NCBI GenBank assembly: GCA_016872155.1 | Contig: VHBB01000003.1 | Coordinates: 62,001 to 126,000 of the forward strand | Length of the DNA stretch: 64,000 nucleotides | Source: Sphingomonadales bacterium | Lineage (GTDB): Bacteria > Bacteroidota > Bacteroidia > Chitinophagales > Chitinophagaceae | Direction: 5' to 3' | Shown: piece by piece, positions 63,708 through 64,000 of the stretch | Numbering within the stretch: the first letter of the stretch is position 1 | Layout of the letters: each line of letters opens with the position of its first letter | The notes under the pieces: model-generated | The model's database searches: none | Seen by the model: the letters and a program-made list of their open reading frames with translations, nothing else | Told to the model about the DNA's origin: nothing | Program-made: the position numbers and the translations under genes

Positions 63708-64000
63708 TTATTTGTAGCTACGCTGACTGGGTTTGGCCACCTCGAAGCTGAGAGACTCTTTGTTCAATTGCCAATTATTCTCGGACTGATAGGCCCAGGC
63801 CGCCACGTAGGCATACTGCTGGTCATTGCGAAGCGCCTCTCCTTCGTTGGTCTGGCTTTCTTCTCTAAAATGCCCCCCACAGCTTTCGTTACGATCGAGC
63901 GCATCAATGCACATCAACTCTCCCAGTTCAATAAAGTCAGCCACACGGCCTGCTTTGTCAAGTTCGGGATTCATCTCGTTGATAGAGCCGGGAATCTTTA
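63708..64000 (-). CDS. sdhA: Succinate dehydrogenase flavoprotein subunit, C-terminal fragment (cut by window edge)
   Basis: The last 97 or so codons of the FAD subunit; the frame is open to the right edge with no start needed. The visible sequence [21 protein letters not shown], then [25 protein letters not shown], is the conserved C-terminal helical region of SdhA/FrdA, including the [12 protein letters not shown] block. It is followed by sdhB after 23 bases, as in the usual Bacteroidota sdhCAB order. Confidence 0.93.
   Translation of the reverse strand, partial: KIPGSINEMNPELDKAGRVADFIELGELMCIDALDRNESCGGHFREESQTNEGEALRNDQQYAYVAAWAYQSENNWQLNKESLSFEVAKPSQRSYK

Noticed and set aside
1-64000. 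CRISPR arrays, insertion sequences, prophage or defence island
   Set aside because: No spaced direct repeats, transposase, integrase, terminal inverted repeats or known defence proteins were seen on either strand.

Overview
The window reads as a chromosomal segment of a Bacteroidota member, most likely of the Chitinophagaceae or a close relative. The support is a SusC/SusD pair, DUF4270 and DUF4397 lipoproteins, a GSCFA protein, a fused SpmA/SpmB-type membrane protein, the pairing of a GMC flavoprotein with a 'gluconate 2-dehydrogenase subunit 3' partner, and many start-proximal copies of the Bacteroidota -7 promoter box TAnnTTTG. Base composition is mid-GC. Coding density is very high, many neighbours overlap as TAATG, TGATG or ATGA, and only one stretch (46,052-46,517) lacks an accepted gene for more than 300 bases. 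I saw no insertion sequence, prophage, CRISPR array, toxin-antitoxin pair or recognisable defence island.

Layout. 1-3.5 kb: the lower half of histidine degradation (ftcD, cut by the edge, and hutI) behind a thiolase. 3.6-8.4 kb: an RRM protein, an exported type I pullulanase, and a two-gene flavoprotein dehydrogenase. 8.5-15.1 kb: dnaG, a DUF3052-like protein, plsY, prmA, pnp and rpsO. 15.3-23.3 kb: a MiaE-like tRNA hydroxylase, a NahK-like kinase, a GSCFA protein, HMG-CoA lyase, rlmB, metK, a DUF4270 lipoprotein and a short glycogen-synthase-like protein. 23.3-29.1 kb: a flippase-like membrane protein, an ALDH7-type dehydrogenase, a subtilase, accD and smpB. 29.1-39.3 kb: a co-directional chromosome-maintenance run, smc - peroxiredoxin - parE - methyltransferase - DUF1835 - parC. 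39.5-45.3 kb: an orphan ABC ATPase, a flavin reductase, hutU, deoD and hutH. 45.3-47.2 kb: tRNA-Arg(UCU), an orphan response regulator, a start-less coding-like remnant and ung. 47.2-53.6 kb: an envelope cluster (lptD divergent from amidase - mlaD - ostA-like). 53.7-60.2 kb: a DeoR regulator, SusC, SusD and a DUF4397 lipoprotein. 60.2-64 kb: the SpmA/B-like protein, ychF, sdhB and the end of sdhA.

How the genes work together. HutH, HutU, HutI and FtcD together cover histidine to glutamate, but they lie in two blocks about 40 kb apart. The amidase, MCE protein and two OstA-family proteins point to outer-membrane lipid and LPS upkeep. SMC with both topoisomerase IV subunits forms a chromosome-segregation block. 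DeoR-SusC-SusD-DUF4397 is a probable regulated nutrient-uptake locus; most of its SusC/SusD DNA looks compositionally unlike the rest of the window.

The observations I rate highest are: (1) the SusC/SusD segment looks like a swapped-in cassette inside a native frame; (2) prmA has no ATG/GTG/TTG start at its conserved N terminus, where ATAA occupies the place of an ATGA overlap with pnp; (3) the GMC/subunit-3 pair has a four-cysteine motif and a Tat-like lipoprotein signal on the small subunit only; (4) an open coding-like stretch at 46.2-46.5 kb has no usable start. Most of the window is ordinary core genome, and I did not find a convincing new multi-gene system.
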